The notes: generated by a model from the letters alone, not told the origin. Numbered from the stretch's first letter, positions 28,988 to 39,302 are shown. The stretch: 64,000 nucleotides of DNA from Flavobacteriales bacterium (GCA_002714185.1 PAWM01000011.1:1-64000), one strand, 5' to 3'. Numbers and translations are program-made.

Positions 28988-30928
28988 ATGATAAAAGTAC
29001 GATTTCCAGACAATAATAGCCGAGAATTTCCTAGTGGAACAACATGTCTTGATATTGCTAAAAGTATTAGTGAAGGATTAGCTAGAAATATACTTGCAGC
29101 AAAAGTAGATAATAATATTGTTGATATTAATCAGCCTTTAATCAATAAAAATGAAATAAAATTAGAATTATTAACATGGCAAAATACTGAAGGTAAATCA
29201 ACTATGTGGCATTCAAGTGCACATTTAATGGCAGAAGCCATTGAGTTTTATTATCCCACAGCAAAATTCGCAATTGGCCCTGCAATAGAAAATGGATTTT
29301 ATTATGACATAGATTTTTCTGAAAACACTTCCTTTTCATCAGACGATTTTCCTAAAATAGAAAAGAAAATTATAGAATTAGCCAAAGAAAAAAACGAATA
29401 CAAAATTTCTTCTATATCTAAGCAGAAAGCTCTTGAACACTTTAAAGATAATGAATATAAATTAGATTTAATTAAAAATTTAAATGATGGAGAAATAACT
29501 CTTTATCAGCAAGGTAATTTTATTGATTTATGCAAGGGCCCTCACATACCTCATACAGGCTTTATAAAAGCTGTTAAATTAATTAATGTAGCAGGAGCCT
29601 ATTGGAAAGGAAATGAAAACAATAAACAACTAACTAGAATTTATGGTATTACATTTCCTAAAAAAAAGGAGCTCGATGAATACTTAATTAAATTAGAAGA
29701 AGCTAAAAAGAGAGATCATAGAAAAATTGGAAAAAATATGGCCTTATTTACATTTTCAAATAAAGTAGGACAAGGGCTACCATTATGGCTTCCAAAAGGT
29801 GCATATTTAAGAGATCAATTGATTGACTTTATGAAAAAAGCTCAATTAAAATTTGGATATGAGCCTGTAGTTACTCCTCATATAGGTTCAAAAGAATTAT
29901 ATGTTTGTTCAGGCCATTATGATAAATACGGAGAAGATTCATTTCACCCAATAAAAACTCCTGACCTAAATGAAGAGTTTTTTCTTAAACCTATGAACTG
30001 CCCTCATCATTGTGAAATATATAAATCAAAACCTAGATCATATAAAGAATTACCAATTAGATTTGCTGAATTTGGTACTGTTTATCGATACGAAAAAAGT
30101 GGTGAACTACATGGACTAACTAGAGTAAGAGGATTTACACAAGACGATGCACATATATTTGCTATGCCGGAACAGGTTGAAAAAGAATTTGAAGCTGTTA
30201 TTGATTTAGTTTTATATGTTTTAAAAGCAATGGGATTCAAAGAATATATTGCTCAAATTTCATTAAGAGACAAGGAAGATAAAGAAAAATATATTGGAAA
30301 TAATGAAAATTGGGAAATGGCGGAAAATGCAATAATTAACTCAGCTAAAAATAAAGGATTAGATACAATTATTGAATATGGGGAAGCAGCATTCTACGGT
30401 CCAAAATTAGATTTTATGATTAAAGATGCAATAGGTAGAAAATGGCAACTAGGGACTATTCAAGTTGACTATAATTTACCTGAAAGATTTAATTTGGAAT
30501 TTAAAGGAAAAGATGACAAAATGCATAGGCCTGTTATGATACATCGAGCACCATTTGGATCGCTGGAAAGATTTATAGCTCTTTTAATTGAGCATACTGG
30601 TGGAAAATTCCCACTTTGGCTGACACCAGATCAAATAATAATTTTACCAATAAGTGAAAAATATAATGAATACTGTTATAAACTTTCAAATTCACTAAAA
30701 AATTCCGATATTCGCGGGCACATTGATGATAGAAATGAAACAACAAGTAAAAAAATCAGAGATGCTGAATTAAGAAAAATACCATATATGATAATAATTG
30801 GTGAAAAAGAAGTTACTGACAACCTATTATCTGTCAGAGAACACGGTGGTAATAATTTAGGTATGATGAACAAAAATAAATTAATATCATTAATTGAAAC
30901 CAGAATTAATAATGAGTTAAATAAATAA
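28988..30928 (+). CDS. thrS: Threonine-tRNA ligase
   Basis: 646 residues, normal length. Residues 1-60 are the TGS domain (FPSGTTCLDIAKSI), then the editing domain with HSSAHLMAEA and the DLCKGPHIPHTG zinc-like motif, then the class II core with the catalytic zinc ligands in MNCPHHCEIY and the GTVYRYEKSGELHGLTRVRGFTQDDAH region. The C-terminal anticodon-binding domain ends the protein. It charges tRNA-Thr and edits Ser-tRNA-Thr. It heads the conserved thrS-infC-rpmI-rplT order. Confidence 0.96.
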   Translation: MIKVRFPDNNSREFPSGTTCLDIAKSISEGLARNILAAKVDNNIVDINQPLINKNEIKLELLTWQNTEGKSTMWHSSAHLMAEAIEFYYPTAKFAIGPAIENGFYYDIDFSENTSFSSDDFPKIEKKIIELAKEKNEYKISSISKQKALEHFKDNEYKLDLIKNLNDGEITLYQQGNFIDLCKGPHIPHTGFIKAVKLINVAGAYWKGNENNKQLTRIYGITFPKKKELDEYLIKLEEAKKRDHRKIGKNMALFTFSNKVGQGLPLWLPKGAYLRDQLIDFMKKAQLKFGYEPVVTPHIGSKELYVCSGHYDKYGEDSFHPIKTPDLNEEFFLKPMNCPHHCEIYKSKPRSYKELPIRFAEFGTVYRYEKSGELHGLTRVRGFTQDDAHIFAMPEQVEKEFEAVIDLVLYVLKAMGFKEYIAQISLRDKEDKEKYIGNNENWEMAENAIINSAKNKGLDTIIEYGEAAFYGPKLDFMIKDAIGRKWQLGTIQVDYNLPERFNLEFKGKDDKMHRPVMIHRAPFGSLERFIALLIEHTGGKFPLWLTPDQIIILPISEKYNEYCYKLSNSLKNSDIRGHIDDRNETTSKKIRDAELRKIPYMIIIGEKEVTDNLLSVREHGGNNLGMMNKNKLISLIETRINNELNK

Positions 30929-30952
30929 GAGTATAAATTAAAATAATAAGTT

Positions 30953-31513
30953 ATAGTAGTAAAAAGAAGAAATAAAGGAAGAAGACCTTGGAGAATTAAA
31001 AAAGAAAATCCTCATAAGATAAACGATTTTATCACTGCAGACACAGTAAGATTGGTCGGGGATAATATAGAAAATAAAGTATGTTTAAAAAACGAGGCTC
31101 TTCGAATTGCAAAAGAATTAGAACTAGATTTAGTTGAAATTTCTGCAAAATCTGATCCGCCTGTTTGTAAGATTATTGATTATAAAAAGTTTCTTTATGC
31201 ACAAAAAAAGAAACAAAAAGAAATTAAATCTAAAACTGCAAAAGTTGTAGTAAAAGAAATTCGTTTTGGTCCAAATACTGAAGAACATGATTATAATTTT
31301 AAATTAAATCATGCTAAAAAGTTTTTAGAAGATGGCTCAAAATTAAAAGCATATGTTTTTTTTAAAGGAAGATCAATTATCCATAAAGACAGAGGAGAAA
31401 TCTTACTACTTAAACTTGCTCAAGATTTGGAAGGAATCGCAAAAGTTGATGATTTACCAAAACTAGAAGGAAAAAGGATGATTATGATGTTATCCTCATT
31501 AATAAAAAAATAA
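30953..31513 (+). CDS. infC: Translation initiation factor IF-3 with a probable ATA start codon
   Basis: The frame opens after a TAA at 30947-30949. There is no ATG, GTG or TTG until a TTG at 31052, which lies inside the conserved [16 protein letters not shown] segment and would cut off the start of the N-domain. The upstream codons are a typical IF-3 N-terminus ([24 protein letters not shown]), so the start is probably the ATA at 30953 (186 residues), or less likely the ATT at 30995. IF-3 itself rejects non-AUG initiation, and E. coli infC uses AUU for autoregulation; the same logic fits here. The C-domain holds [14 protein letters not shown] and [18 protein letters not shown]. It prevents 30S-50S association and proofreads start codons. 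Confidence 0.85.
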   Translation: MVVKRRNKGRRPWRIKKENPHKINDFITADTVRLVGDNIENKVCLKNEALRIAKELELDLVEISAKSDPPVCKIIDYKKFLYAQKKKQKEIKSKTAKVVVKEIRFGPNTEEHDYNFKLNHAKKFLEDGSKLKAYVFFKGRSIIHKDRGEILLLKLAQDLEGIAKVDDLPKLEGKRMIMMLSSLIKK

Positions 31514-31525
31514 AAAAATTGTATT

Positions 31526-31723
31526 ATGCCTAAAATGAAAACCAATTCAAGTGCAAAAAAAAGATTTTCTGTTACAAGCTCAGGAAAAATAAAACGAAAA
31601 CATGCATTTAAAAGTCATATTCTAACAAAGAAAACAACAAAACAAAAAAGAAGATTAACAAACACAGGATTAGTTGATAAATCTGATGAAAAAAATGTAA
31701 AACAACAACTCGCAATGCGATAA
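31526..31723 (+). CDS. rpmI: 50S ribosomal protein L35 (bL35)
   Basis: 65 residues, very basic. Begins [28 protein letters not shown], the bL35 signature, and ends in the usual QQLAMR-like tail. It is 12 bases after infC in the standard infC-rpmI-rplT order, and is followed by a 71-base gap that holds a strong hairpin. Confidence 0.96.
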   Translation: MPKMKTNSSAKKRFSVTSSGKIKRKHAFKSHILTKKTTKQKRRLTNTGLVDKSDEKNVKQQLAMR

Positions 31724-31734
31724 ATTAATAACCA

Positions 31735-31780
31735 TGTAAACAGTAAAAAAAGAGTCTTATTAAAAAGACCACTGTTTACA
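31735..31780 (+). promoter_or_regulatory. Two-part hairpin upstream of rplT, candidate L20 autoregulatory element
   Basis: A perfect 10-bp outer stem pairs TGTAAACAGT (31735-31744) with ACTGTTTACA (31771-31780). Inside it a left-hand bulge of seven A (31745-31751) leads to a second stem: G31752-C31770, a bulged A, then GTCTT (31754-31758) with AAGAC (31765-31769), closed by an ATTAAA loop. There is no T-tract after it, so it is not a standard terminator. It ends 14 bases before the rplT ATG. In other bacteria L20 represses its own operon by binding an RNA that mimics its 23S rRNA site; that role is inferred here from position and shape only. Confidence 0.6.
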
Positions 31781-31794
31781 AAAAATATATAATT

Positions 31795-32142
31795 ATGCCA
31801 AGATCAGTGAATTCGGTTGCTGCAAAAGCAAGAAGAAAAAAAATATTAAAACAAGCAAAAGGGTATTTCGGAAGAAGAAAAAATGTATTCACAGTAGCTA
31901 AAAATGCTGTTGAAAAAGCACTTTCATATGCTTATAGAGATAGAAAGGTAAATAAACGTAATTTTAGATCATTATGGATTCAAAGAATTAATGCTGGTGT
32001 TAGAGAACACGGCCTATCATATTCTCAGTTCATGGGTTTAATTAAAGAAAAAGATATTAAATTAAATAGAAAAGTACTTGCTGACCTAGCTATGAATCAT
32101 CCTGAAATTTTTCAAAAAATTATTGAAGAGGTGAAAAAATAA
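31795..32142 (+). CDS. rplT: 50S ribosomal protein L20 (bL20)
   Basis: 115 residues. Begins [30 protein letters not shown] (long basic N-terminal extension that threads into 23S rRNA) followed by the globular part with [22 protein letters not shown] and LADLA. Needed for early 50S assembly and a known translational repressor in E. coli and Bacillus. It closes the thrS-infC-rpmI-rplT group, ending 4 bases before a convergent gene. Confidence 0.97.
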   Translation: MPRSVNSVAAKARRKKILKQAKGYFGRRKNVFTVAKNAVEKALSYAYRDRKVNKRNFRSLWIQRINAGVREHGLSYSQFMGLIKEKDIKLNRKVLADLAMNHPEIFQKIIEEVKK

Positions 32143-32146
32143 ACTT

Positions 32147-33136
32147 TTAATCACTTAAAGCCTCTAAAGCGGGAATATAGGAAGGATTTAACATTAAACA
32201 ATTCTTCCAGTCTGTATTTGCTTTTTCTTTTTGATTCATCAATTCATGCACATAAGCTCTAGCATGATAAGCTAATAAAAATGATTGATCCATTTGTAAT
32301 GATTTACTAAAATAATCAATAGCATCTAAATTATCACCTAATTGCATTGCACAAAAACCCATATTATAGTAATTATATTTTGGTTTTTCGGAAAATTCTA
32401 AACCTTTTAAATATAATGCAATTGCTTCTTCATACTGATTTATATTTTGTCTAAACTTACCATAGTTGTAATACACTTGTGGATCACTTGGATATATATT
32501 AATGATTCTTTCAAAATATTCCTCTGCTAGATTAGAGTTAAACTTTTGATTCATAGATGATGTATCGCTATATAATATTGATAACATCATTAGAGACTCT
32601 TTATCTTTAGCATTAGTATTAAGACTATTATTTAATAATTCAATTGCTAATTCATATTCCTTCATTTCTTTTAAATAAACAATAAATGAATTTCTTATTA
32701 GACCGTTTTGAAATACAATAAGAGTATCGATCATAGACTTACATTTAGGATCTTGGACAGCACATAATAGATTAACTAGCTTTTCTCTGCAATCTAAATT
32801 ATTGGGATTTAAATTTAAACACCGTTCCCAACTTTGCTTAGAGACCCGAGTCTGATTCAATTGAAAATAGATATTTCCTCTATTCAATAAAATATCAGCG
32901 TCATTTTTAAAGATTTTATATGCATTATCTATATCGTATTTGGCTAGATTTAATTGATTGTTTTCAAAATAATACTTAGCTCTCAAATTTAATAGAGAAA
33001 TATTTATGGAGTCTTTTTGTAATAATAAGTTTAAGGAATCTAAGACTGAACTATTTTCAACTTTTTTAATATTTTGACAATTTGATAAACACAAACAAAA
33101 AAAGATAAATAAAGTTATGAGTTTATTATTTTTCAA
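32147..33136 (-). CDS. TPR-repeat lipoprotein
   Basis: 329 residues. Lipoprotein signal with a hydrophobic N-terminus and LSNCQ (Cys near residue 20). The rest is a series of tetratricopeptide-like helical repeats (for example [84 protein letters not shown]). A protein-protein scaffold in the periplasm or outer membrane is likely; no specific partner can be named. It begins within the recA stop (4-base ATGA overlap), so it is co-translated with recA. Confidence 0.82.
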   Translation of the reverse strand: MKNNKLITLFIFFCLCLSNCQNIKKVENSSVLDSLNLLLQKDSINISLLNLRAKYYFENNQLNLAKYDIDNAYKIFKNDADILLNRGNIYFQLNQTRVSKQSWERCLNLNPNNLDCREKLVNLLCAVQDPKCKSMIDTLIVFQNGLIRNSFIVYLKEMKEYELAIELLNNSLNTNAKDKESLMMLSILYSDTSSMNQKFNSNLAEEYFERIINIYPSDPQVYYNYGKFRQNINQYEEAIALYLKGLEFSEKPKYNYYNMGFCAMQLGDNLDAIDYFSKSLQMDQSFLLAYHARAYVHELMNQKEKANTDWKNCLMLNPSYIPALEALSD

Positions 33137-34125
33137 TGAATAATGCTTTTATTTTTTTTTTCTAATTCTTGACACAAATCAGGATTATCTTTTAATATTT
33201 TTCTTACGGATTCACGACCTTGACCTAATTTAGTACCATCATAACTGAACCAAGAACCGCTCTTTTCAATAATATTATTTTCAACTCCTAAGTCAATAAT
33301 CTCACCTGTTTTTGAAATTCCCTCACCATACATTATATCAAATTGTGCTCCTCTAAAGGGAGGTGCTACTTTATTTTTAACGATTTTAACTCTAGTTCTA
33401 TTTCCAATTGTGACATCACCATCTTTTATCTGAGTACTCCTTCTAATATCAATTCTAACAGATGAGTAAAACTTAAGTGCATTACCACCTGTTGTGGTTT
33501 CTGGATTTCCAAACATAACACCAATTTTTTCTCTTAGTTGATTGATAAAAACACATATACAACCTGATTTACTTATTGTAGCTGTCATTTTCCTTAGTGC
33601 TTGTGACATTAATCGTGCTTGTAAACCTAATTTAGAATCTCCCATCTCACCTTCTATTTCACTTTTTGGTGTCAAAGCAGCTACAGAATCTATTACTAAA
33701 ATGTCTATTGCAGCAGATCTTATTAGATTATCTGCAATTTCAAGTGCTTGCTCACCACAATCAGGTTGGGATATTAATAAATTATCAATATCAACACCTA
33801 ACTTTTTTGCATAAAATCTATCAAATGCATGCTCAGCATCAATAAAAGCTGCTATACCACCTTTTCTTTGAGCTTCAGCAATAGCATGGAGAGTTAAAGT
33901 AGTTTTACCTGAAGATTCTGGACCATATATTTCTACAACTCTTCCTTTTGGCAAACCTACCACTCCTAATGCTAAATCTATACCGATAGAACCAGTAGAG
34001 ATAGACTCAACATCAACAATTGGGGCATCTCCTAATTTCATAATGGTACCTTTTCCATAAGTTTTTTCTATTTTTTCCATTGTAAGTTCCAATGCCTTCT
34101 GCTTTGCTACTGATTCTTTACTCAT
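33133..34125 (-). CDS. recA: Recombinase RecA
   Basis: 330 residues. Walker A is GPESSGKTT (about 69-77), the IDAEHAFD motif, Walker [10 protein letters not shown], loop L1 [24 protein letters not shown], and loop L2 [29 protein letters not shown] are all intact. RecA forms filaments on single-stranded DNA for recombination repair and SOS induction. The end is basic ([10 protein letters not shown]), without the acidic C-terminal tail of E. coli RecA. No LexA box-like site is evident upstream. It is followed by a translationally coupled TPR lipoprotein. Confidence 0.97.
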   Translation of the reverse strand: MSKESVAKQKALELTMEKIEKTYGKGTIMKLGDAPIVDVESISTGSIGIDLALGVVGLPKGRVVEIYGPESSGKTTLTLHAIAEAQRKGGIAAFIDAEHAFDRFYAKKLGVDIDNLLISQPDCGEQALEIADNLIRSAAIDILVIDSVAALTPKSEIEGEMGDSKLGLQARLMSQALRKMTATISKSGCICVFINQLREKIGVMFGNPETTTGGNALKFYSSVRIDIRRSTQIKDGDVTIGNRTRVKIVKNKVAPPFRGAQFDIMYGEGISKTGEIIDLGVENNIIEKSGSWFSYDGTKLGQGRESVRKILKDNPDLCQELEKKNKSIIH

Positions 34126-34137
34126 AATCTATTTTTT

Positions 34138-34599
34138 TTATTTATATGATTCTAAAATTTGTTCTGTATGATTTTTCGTTATGACTTTTGTAAATACCTT
34201 CTCAATTAATTGATCTTTATTAATCACAAATGTTGTTCTATGTATTCCTAAATAATTTTTTCCCATAAATTTTTTTTCTCCCCACACACCATAATCAATA
34301 GCTATTTTTTTGTCAACATCTGCAATAAGGTCAAATTGCAAGTTATATTTATCAATAAATTTAAGATGAGATAATTCATTATCAGGGCTAATACCTAAAA
34401 TTTTAAAACCAGCCTCAAATAATTTTAAATAATTTTCATTTAAATTACATGATTCTGCTGTGCAACCCGGAGTATTATCTTTAGGATAAAAATAAAGTAT
34501 TAATTTACTATCATTAAAATCTGATAACAATAATTTATTTCCATTTTGATTCACACCTGAAAAAAAAGGAGCCTGATTATTAACTTTTAAATGTGTCAT
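34138..34599 (-). CDS. bcp: Thioredoxin-dependent peroxiredoxin, BCP/PrxQ type
   Basis: 153 residues. Peroxidatic Cys in FYPKDNTPGCTAESCN with the second Cys five residues later, the arrangement of BCP/PrxQ enzymes. GISPDNELSHLKFIDKYNLQFDLIAD and GIHRTTFVINK complete the thioredoxin-like fold. It reduces hydrogen and organic peroxides in the cytoplasm using thioredoxin. 12 bases upstream of recA on the same strand and downstream of nth, so probably in one transcript with them. Confidence 0.93.
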   Translation of the reverse strand: MTHLKVNNQAPFFSGVNQNGNKLLLSDFNDSKLILYFYPKDNTPGCTAESCNLNENYLKLFEAGFKILGISPDNELSHLKFIDKYNLQFDLIADVDKKIAIDYGVWGEKKFMGKNYLGIHRTTFVINKDQLIEKVFTKVITKNHTEQILESYK

Positions 34600-34648
34600 A
34601 ATAAGATGAGATTATAACTTCAAATTTAATAAATCAATATTTAACTTT

Positions 34649-35287
34649 TTACTTAAATAGGGATTTTCTTCCAACAACACTGCAAATAGGACATTTTTCA
34701 GGATGATGAGTTCTAGCAGGACAATATTCTCTACCAAAATATATCATTTGTAGATGCAATTTGCTCCATAAAGATTTGGGAAATTGTCTTTTACAATCTT
34801 TTTCAGTTTTAATAACATTTTTACCATTACTCACGCACCATCGATAACTTAATCTATGAATATGTGTATCAACAGGAAATGTTGGAATATTAAATGCCTG
34901 TGACATCACAACTGATGCAGTTTTATGACCAACTCCGGGTAAACTCTCAAGACTCTCAAAGTTTGCAGGTACAATAGAGTTATATTGTTCAAATAATATT
35001 TTTGACAATTGATGAATCGATTTAGACTTAAAAGGCGACAATCCACACGGACGGATAATTTCTTTAATCTTTTCAGGATCTTTATTCATCATGTCACCAG
35101 GATTATTAGCTAAATTAAATAAATCTGGAGTAACTTGATTTACTCTCTCATCTGTACATCTTGCTGACAATAAAACAGCAATAAGCAATGTATAAGCATC
35201 TTGATGTTTTAATGGAACCAACGGAGAAGGATATAAAGATTCTAGTGTTGAAATTATAAATTTAATTTTCTTTTGCTGATTCATCAA
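34649..35287 (-). CDS. nth: Endonuclease III-like DNA glycosylase/AP lyase
   Basis: 212 residues. The helix-hairpin-helix LPGVGHKTA (about 115-123) holds the catalytic Lys, and the catalytic Asp is in FPVDTHIHRLSYR. The C-terminus reads YCPARTHHPEKCPICSVVGRK: three cysteines spaced C-x8-C-x2-C, with no fourth Cys, whereas the E. coli 4Fe-4S site is C-x6-C-x2-C-x5-C. The cluster may be absent or altered. It removes oxidised pyrimidines from DNA in base excision repair. Neighbours bcp and recA also serve oxidative and DNA damage defence. Confidence 0.92.
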   Translation of the reverse strand: MMNQQKKIKFIISTLESLYPSPLVPLKHQDAYTLLIAVLLSARCTDERVNQVTPDLFNLANNPGDMMNKDPEKIKEIIRPCGLSPFKSKSIHQLSKILFEQYNSIVPANFESLESLPGVGHKTASVVMSQAFNIPTFPVDTHIHRLSYRWCVSNGKNVIKTEKDCKRQFPKSLWSKLHLQMIYFGREYCPARTHHPEKCPICSVVGRKSLFK

Positions 35288-35326
35288 TTTAAAATGATAA
35301 AAACACTAATCTAATGAAATAAATAA

Positions 35327-35521
35327 TTAATGTATCATTTTTTTATCTTGATTTGAATCAATAAGCAACGACTCTAAATCTGAATTCGATAATCTAATCA
35401 AATCATTTTTTGAATTTAACTGTAAAGAAAGTTGAAAATCAATATACTCTAATTCATTATTTATAAACTGAACTAATTCTCTATATTTTTTTTCTTTTTG
35501 GTAAGTAGAAGATATATCCAT
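35327..35521 (-). CDS. Small protein of unknown function downstream of a sigma factor
   Basis: 64 residues from the ATG at 35521 (a TTG two codons earlier is possible). Charged and predicted helical (YQKEKKYRELVQFINNELEY and a following leucine-rich part). It has no signal peptide or membrane segment. It follows the sigma factor gene by about 70 bases on the same strand, so an accessory role is possible, but I do not recognise it. Confidence 0.5.
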   Translation of the reverse strand: MDISSTYQKEKKYRELVQFINNELEYIDFQLSLQLNSKNDLIRLSNSDLESLLIDSNQDKKMIH

Positions 35522-35589
35522 AGGCAAAATAATTTATGCAAGGATAACGAAATACTAATGTAATTTATTGTAAAAAAACTTAATTAAAA

Positions 35590-36177
35590 TTAATCCATCG
35601 ATAATACAAGACCTTCTTTTTTAATTATCTTTCTCAAATTAATTAATGCATATCGCATTCTTCCTAAAGCCGTATTAATACTTATATTACATTCTGTAGC
35701 TATCTCACTAAAACTCATGTTAAAATAATAACGCATTTTTAATACCTCTTTTTGTTCTTCTGGTAATTTATGTATTATTTTCTTAACATCACTCAATGTT
35801 TTTGTTTTAATTAATTGATCTTCAATACTAATTTGTTTATCCTTTATAATATCAAAAATATTAAAATTATCATTTGATCTGATAAATCTTGTTTTATTAA
35901 TTTTTCTAAAATGATCCATGGATAAATTATATGAAATTCTCATTACCCAATGTAAAAATTTCCCTTGTTCATTATAATGTTTTCCTTTTCTTAAAGTTTT
36001 AATAACTTTTATAAAAGTTTCTTGAAAAATATCCTCAGCCAATGACTCATCTCTAACTTTAGAGAGTATGAAGGCAAATAACCTTTTACGATGACGGTTA
36101 ATTAATATATTTAATGAATTATCTGTTCCTTTTATGTAAGAGCTAACTAGTTGCTCATCTTTAATGAATACTGACAT
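35590..36177 (-). CDS. ECF-type RNA polymerase sigma factor
   Basis: 195 residues. Sigma region 2 spans about residues 18-95 (LAEDIFQETFIKVI, KFLHWVMRISYNLSMDHFRK), then a linker and region 4 (about 130-180: LPEEQKEVLKMRYYFNMSFSEIATECNISINTALGRMRYAL). It directs RNA polymerase to a subset of promoters. No anti-sigma gene with a membrane domain is adjacent; only a small 64-residue gene follows. A TATATTTG promoter element lies 74 bases upstream of the start. Confidence 0.92.
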   Translation of the reverse strand: MSVFIKDEQLVSSYIKGTDNSLNILINRHRKRLFAFILSKVRDESLAEDIFQETFIKVIKTLRKGKHYNEQGKFLHWVMRISYNLSMDHFRKINKTRFIRSNDNFNIFDIIKDKQISIEDQLIKTKTLSDVKKIIHKLPEEQKEVLKMRYYFNMSFSEIATECNISINTALGRMRYALINLRKIIKKEGLVLSMD

Positions 36178-36251
36178 ACTTAATCTTATTTAGTTAATAC
36201 AATTTAAATAAGTAGAAATATATCGATAAGCAATTAAATTTAGTTATAGTG

Positions 36252-36259
36252 CAAATATA
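36252..36259 (-). promoter_or_regulatory. Candidate -7 promoter element for the sigma factor gene
   Basis: On the minus strand this reads TATATTTG, an exact TAnnTTTG match, 74 bases before the sigma factor ATG. The gap between the sigma gene and the divergent small membrane protein (36178-36324, 147 bases) holds nothing else I can define. Confidence 0.4.
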
Positions 36260-36324
36260 GTAAAAAATATATATTTTTTCATATTACATATGATTTAAGT
36301 AAATTACTAATAAATTTAATTATC

Positions 36325-36570
36325 ATGATTTTGAAAATTTTCATAAACGGTTATGCAATTTTATTAGTGGCTATTTTAGCTAATTTAATTGCAGATGTTT
36401 TCCATATAAGCACATGGTATAAATTTATACAAAACTGTTATATTAATGGTATTTACAAAACAATAATATCTGAAAACTTGGTTAGCTTAGTTTGGCTATT
36501 TATAATTTATCCAATTATTCTGACAGGAGGTTATGTGTTAGGCAACAAAATATATGACTTCTTAATTTAA
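36325..36570 (+). CDS. Small two-helix membrane protein of unknown function
   Basis: 81 residues with two membrane segments (about 2-22 and 52-74) joined by a polar loop containing DVFHISTWYKFI. No named family recognised. It begins divergently from the sigma factor gene and is followed 5 bases later by uvrA, so it is very likely real and co-transcribed with uvrA. Confidence 0.65.
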   Translation: MILKIFINGYAILLVAILANLIADVFHISTWYKFIQNCYINGIYKTIISENLVSLVWLFIIYPIILTGGYVLGNKIYDFLI

Positions 36571-36575
36571 AAACT

Positions 36576-39302
36576 ATGTCCAAAAAAGATTATATCTCAA
36601 TTCAAGGGGCTAGAATGAATAATCTAAAGAATATTTCTGTTAATATTCCTAAAAATAAGCTAGTGGTAATTACAGGAGTATCTGGATCAGGAAAATCTAC
36701 TTTAGCATATGACACAATATATTCAGAAGCACAAAGACGATACATTGAAAGTTTATCATCTTATGCAAGACAATTTTTAAAAAATCACCCTAAACCTGAA
36801 GTGGATTCTATCACTGGACTATCCCCTGCAATTGCAATTGAACAAAAAACAAATATAAATAATGCTAGATCGACTGTAGGGACATCAAGTGAAATATATT
36901 ACTATTTAACACTACTTTTTGAGAAAATTGGAAAAACATTTTCACCTATTAGTGGTAAAGAAGTTAAAAAAACATCATTTATAGATTGTAAAAAATACAT
37001 AAATCAATTTAAGTTAAAAACTAAATTTTTAATCTGCTGTCCTATAAAATTTGAGCAATTAAAATATCTTGAAAAAGAAGGTTTTTCTAGGATTATTTAC
37101 GAAAATAAAATTATTAAAATACAAGATGTTAAAGAAAATATGATGAATATTCATCTAGTTATTGATCGTTTAATTTATAATTCTAACGATGATTTTGAAT
37201 TTAATCTCAAAGAAGCATTTAACAAAGGAATCGAATTAAGTTCAGGAAATTGTATCATTTACGACGAGAATATAAAAATACTTAAACATTTTAGAAGTGA
37301 TTTATATCTAGATAATATTATTTTCGAACAACCAAATAAAGATTTATTTAATTTTAATAGCCCCTATGGAGCATGTGAAAAATGTAAAGGACATGGAGAT
37401 TTATTTGATTTAGATTTAAAAAAAATTATACCTAATAAAAATTTAAGTCTTTTAGATGATGCTATACATCCTTGGCGAAGTGGAAAAATGAATAAATGGA
37501 AAAAACAATTGATTCAATCATCTAAGGATATTGGTCTTTCAATTACAAAAAAATATTCTGAATTATCTGAAACAGAAATCCAAATTCTTTGGAACGGCAA
37601 AGGCGACTTTAAAGGACTTCACAGTTTTTTTAATTTATTAACTAAAAAAGCATATAAAATACAGTATAGAGTTATGTTATCTAAATACAGAAGCTTAAAT
37701 GTATGTCCAGCATGTAACGGAAGTAGACTCAGGAAAGAATCCGAATACATATTAATTCAAAACCAAAACATACAAAATATCATTAATTTATCATTAAATA
37801 AAATATTATCCTTTATTCAAAGGATAAATCAAAAAGACGAAGAAATTATTACGAAAATTACAGACGAAATACTATCTCGCACAAAGGCTATGATTAATCT
37901 TGGTTTAGGATATTTAACATTAAATAGAAAATCTAACACTCTTTCTGGTGGAGAAATTCAAAAAATAAATATTACAAAATCAATTGGAAGTGGATTAATC
38001 GGCTCCCTGTATATATTAGATGAACCAAGCATTGGTTTACACTCCAAAGACACCGTACAGCTGATTAAAATTTTACAGAAATTAAAAAAATTAGGTAATT
38101 CAATAATCATTGTAGAACATGATAAAGAAATAATTAAATCAGCGGATTATATAATTGACCTTGGACCACTTGCAGGGAATAAAGGCGGAAAAATTATATA
38201 CCAAGGTCTTATAGATAAGAACCCTACTAACAGCCTAACACTCAACTATATATATCAAAAAAATACAATAAGTAATTTAGCAAAACATAGAATTCCTAAA
38301 GAATTTATTAAAATTAAGGGAGTTACTAAGAATAATATTAAAAATTTGAATTTTGAAATACCTACAAATATTTTAACTTCCATAACAGGTGTGTCTGGAT
38401 CAGGTAAAACTACTTTATTAAAAGAAATATTTTTACCTATTATTAAAAGAAAATTTAAAGATTATAGTTTTCCCCTTATCGATTATACAGAAATTGAATT
38501 TAATTCTAGTAATATTGAAAACATAGAATTTCTTGATCATAAATCAATTAAAAAATCATCTAAATCCACTCCTATTACATATATAAATGCATTTGATCAA
38601 ATACGTTCACTATTCGCATCTCAACAAACAGCAAAGATTAATAATTTAAATACAAAACATTTTTCATTTAATACAAAAGATGGTAGATGTCTAAAATGTA
38701 ATGGGCAAGGCGAGATCAATATTGAAATGCAATTTTTATCAGATATTAAATTAAAGTGTGAAAGATGTAATGGAACTCGCTATAAAAATGAAATTTTAAA
38801 TATTCAATTCAAAAATAAAAATATTTCAGAGATACTAAATTTTACAATAGAGGAAGGTGAAAAGTTTTTTCTTGAAAACAATCAAATAAAAATAGCAAAT
38901 AGCCTTCAACCTCTAATTGAAGTGGGACTTGGATATTTGAAAATAGGTCAATCTGTTTCAACCCTAAGTTCAGGCGAAGCTCAAAGATTAAAATTAGCAT
39001 CTTTCTTAAGTAAGAAGAATTCAAAATCAATTCTAATATTTGATGAACCAACAAAAGGTCTACATTTCTATGACATAGAAATACTCATTCGAGCATTTCA
39101 AAAATTAATTAATATTGGAAACTCTATAATTGTAATCGAACACAATATTGACATAATTAAAAACTCTGACTGGATTATTGACCTTGGACCTGAAGGAGGC
39201 TTAGACGGAGGAAATATTATATTTTCTGGAACACCTAATGATTTAATTAAAAAAAATACTCACACAGCAACTGCATTAAAAAAAGAAATTAATGATGTAT
39301 AA
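36576..39302 (+). CDS. uvrA: Excinuclease ABC subunit A
   Basis: 908 residues, slightly shorter than the usual 930-950. First ATP site: GVSGSGKST (about 32-40), signature LSGGEIQ, Walker [15 protein letters not shown]. Second site: GVSGSGKTT, signature [15 protein letters not shown], Walker [15 protein letters not shown]. Zinc modules are CEKCKGHG...CPACNGSR and CLKCNGQG...CERCNGTR. Both halves are complete. UvrA finds bulky DNA lesions with UvrB for nucleotide excision repair. Bacteroidota often carry more than one UvrA paralogue, so this may be one of two. The end overlaps the convergent ABC gene by 14 bases. Confidence 0.95.
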   Translation: MSKKDYISIQGARMNNLKNISVNIPKNKLVVITGVSGSGKSTLAYDTIYSEAQRRYIESLSSYARQFLKNHPKPEVDSITGLSPAIAIEQKTNINNARSTVGTSSEIYYYLTLLFEKIGKTFSPISGKEVKKTSFIDCKKYINQFKLKTKFLICCPIKFEQLKYLEKEGFSRIIYENKIIKIQDVKENMMNIHLVIDRLIYNSNDDFEFNLKEAFNKGIELSSGNCIIYDENIKILKHFRSDLYLDNIIFEQPNKDLFNFNSPYGACEKCKGHGDLFDLDLKKIIPNKNLSLLDDAIHPWRSGKMNKWKKQLIQSSKDIGLSITKKYSELSETEIQILWNGKGDFKGLHSFFNLLTKKAYKIQYRVMLSKYRSLNVCPACNGSRLRKESEYILIQNQNIQNIINLSLNKILSFIQRINQKDEEIITKITDEILSRTKAMINLGLGYLTLNRKSNTLSGGEIQKINITKSIGSGLIGSLYILDEPSIGLHSKDTVQLIKILQKLKKLGNSIIIVEHDKEIIKSADYIIDLGPLAGNKGGKIIYQGLIDKNPTNSLTLNYIYQKNTISNLAKHRIPKEFIKIKGVTKNNIKNLNFEIPTNILTSITGVSGSGKTTLLKEIFLPIIKRKFKDYSFPLIDYTEIEFNSSNIENIEFLDHKSIKKSSKSTPITYINAFDQIRSLFASQQTAKINNLNTKHFSFNTKDGRCLKCNGQGEINIEMQFLSDIKLKCERCNGTRYKNEILNIQFKNKNISEILNFTIEEGEKFFLENNQIKIANSLQPLIEVGLGYLKIGQSVSTLSSGEAQRLKLASFLSKKNSKSILIFDEPTKGLHFYDIEILIRAFQKLINIGNSIIVIEHNIDIIKNSDWIIDLGPEGGLDGGNIIFSGTPNDLIKKNTHTATALKKEINDV

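Noticed and set aside
31735-31780. Intrinsic terminator between rpmI and rplT
   Set aside because: The hairpin has no following T-tract and the stems are AT-rich; terminating there would cut off rplT.
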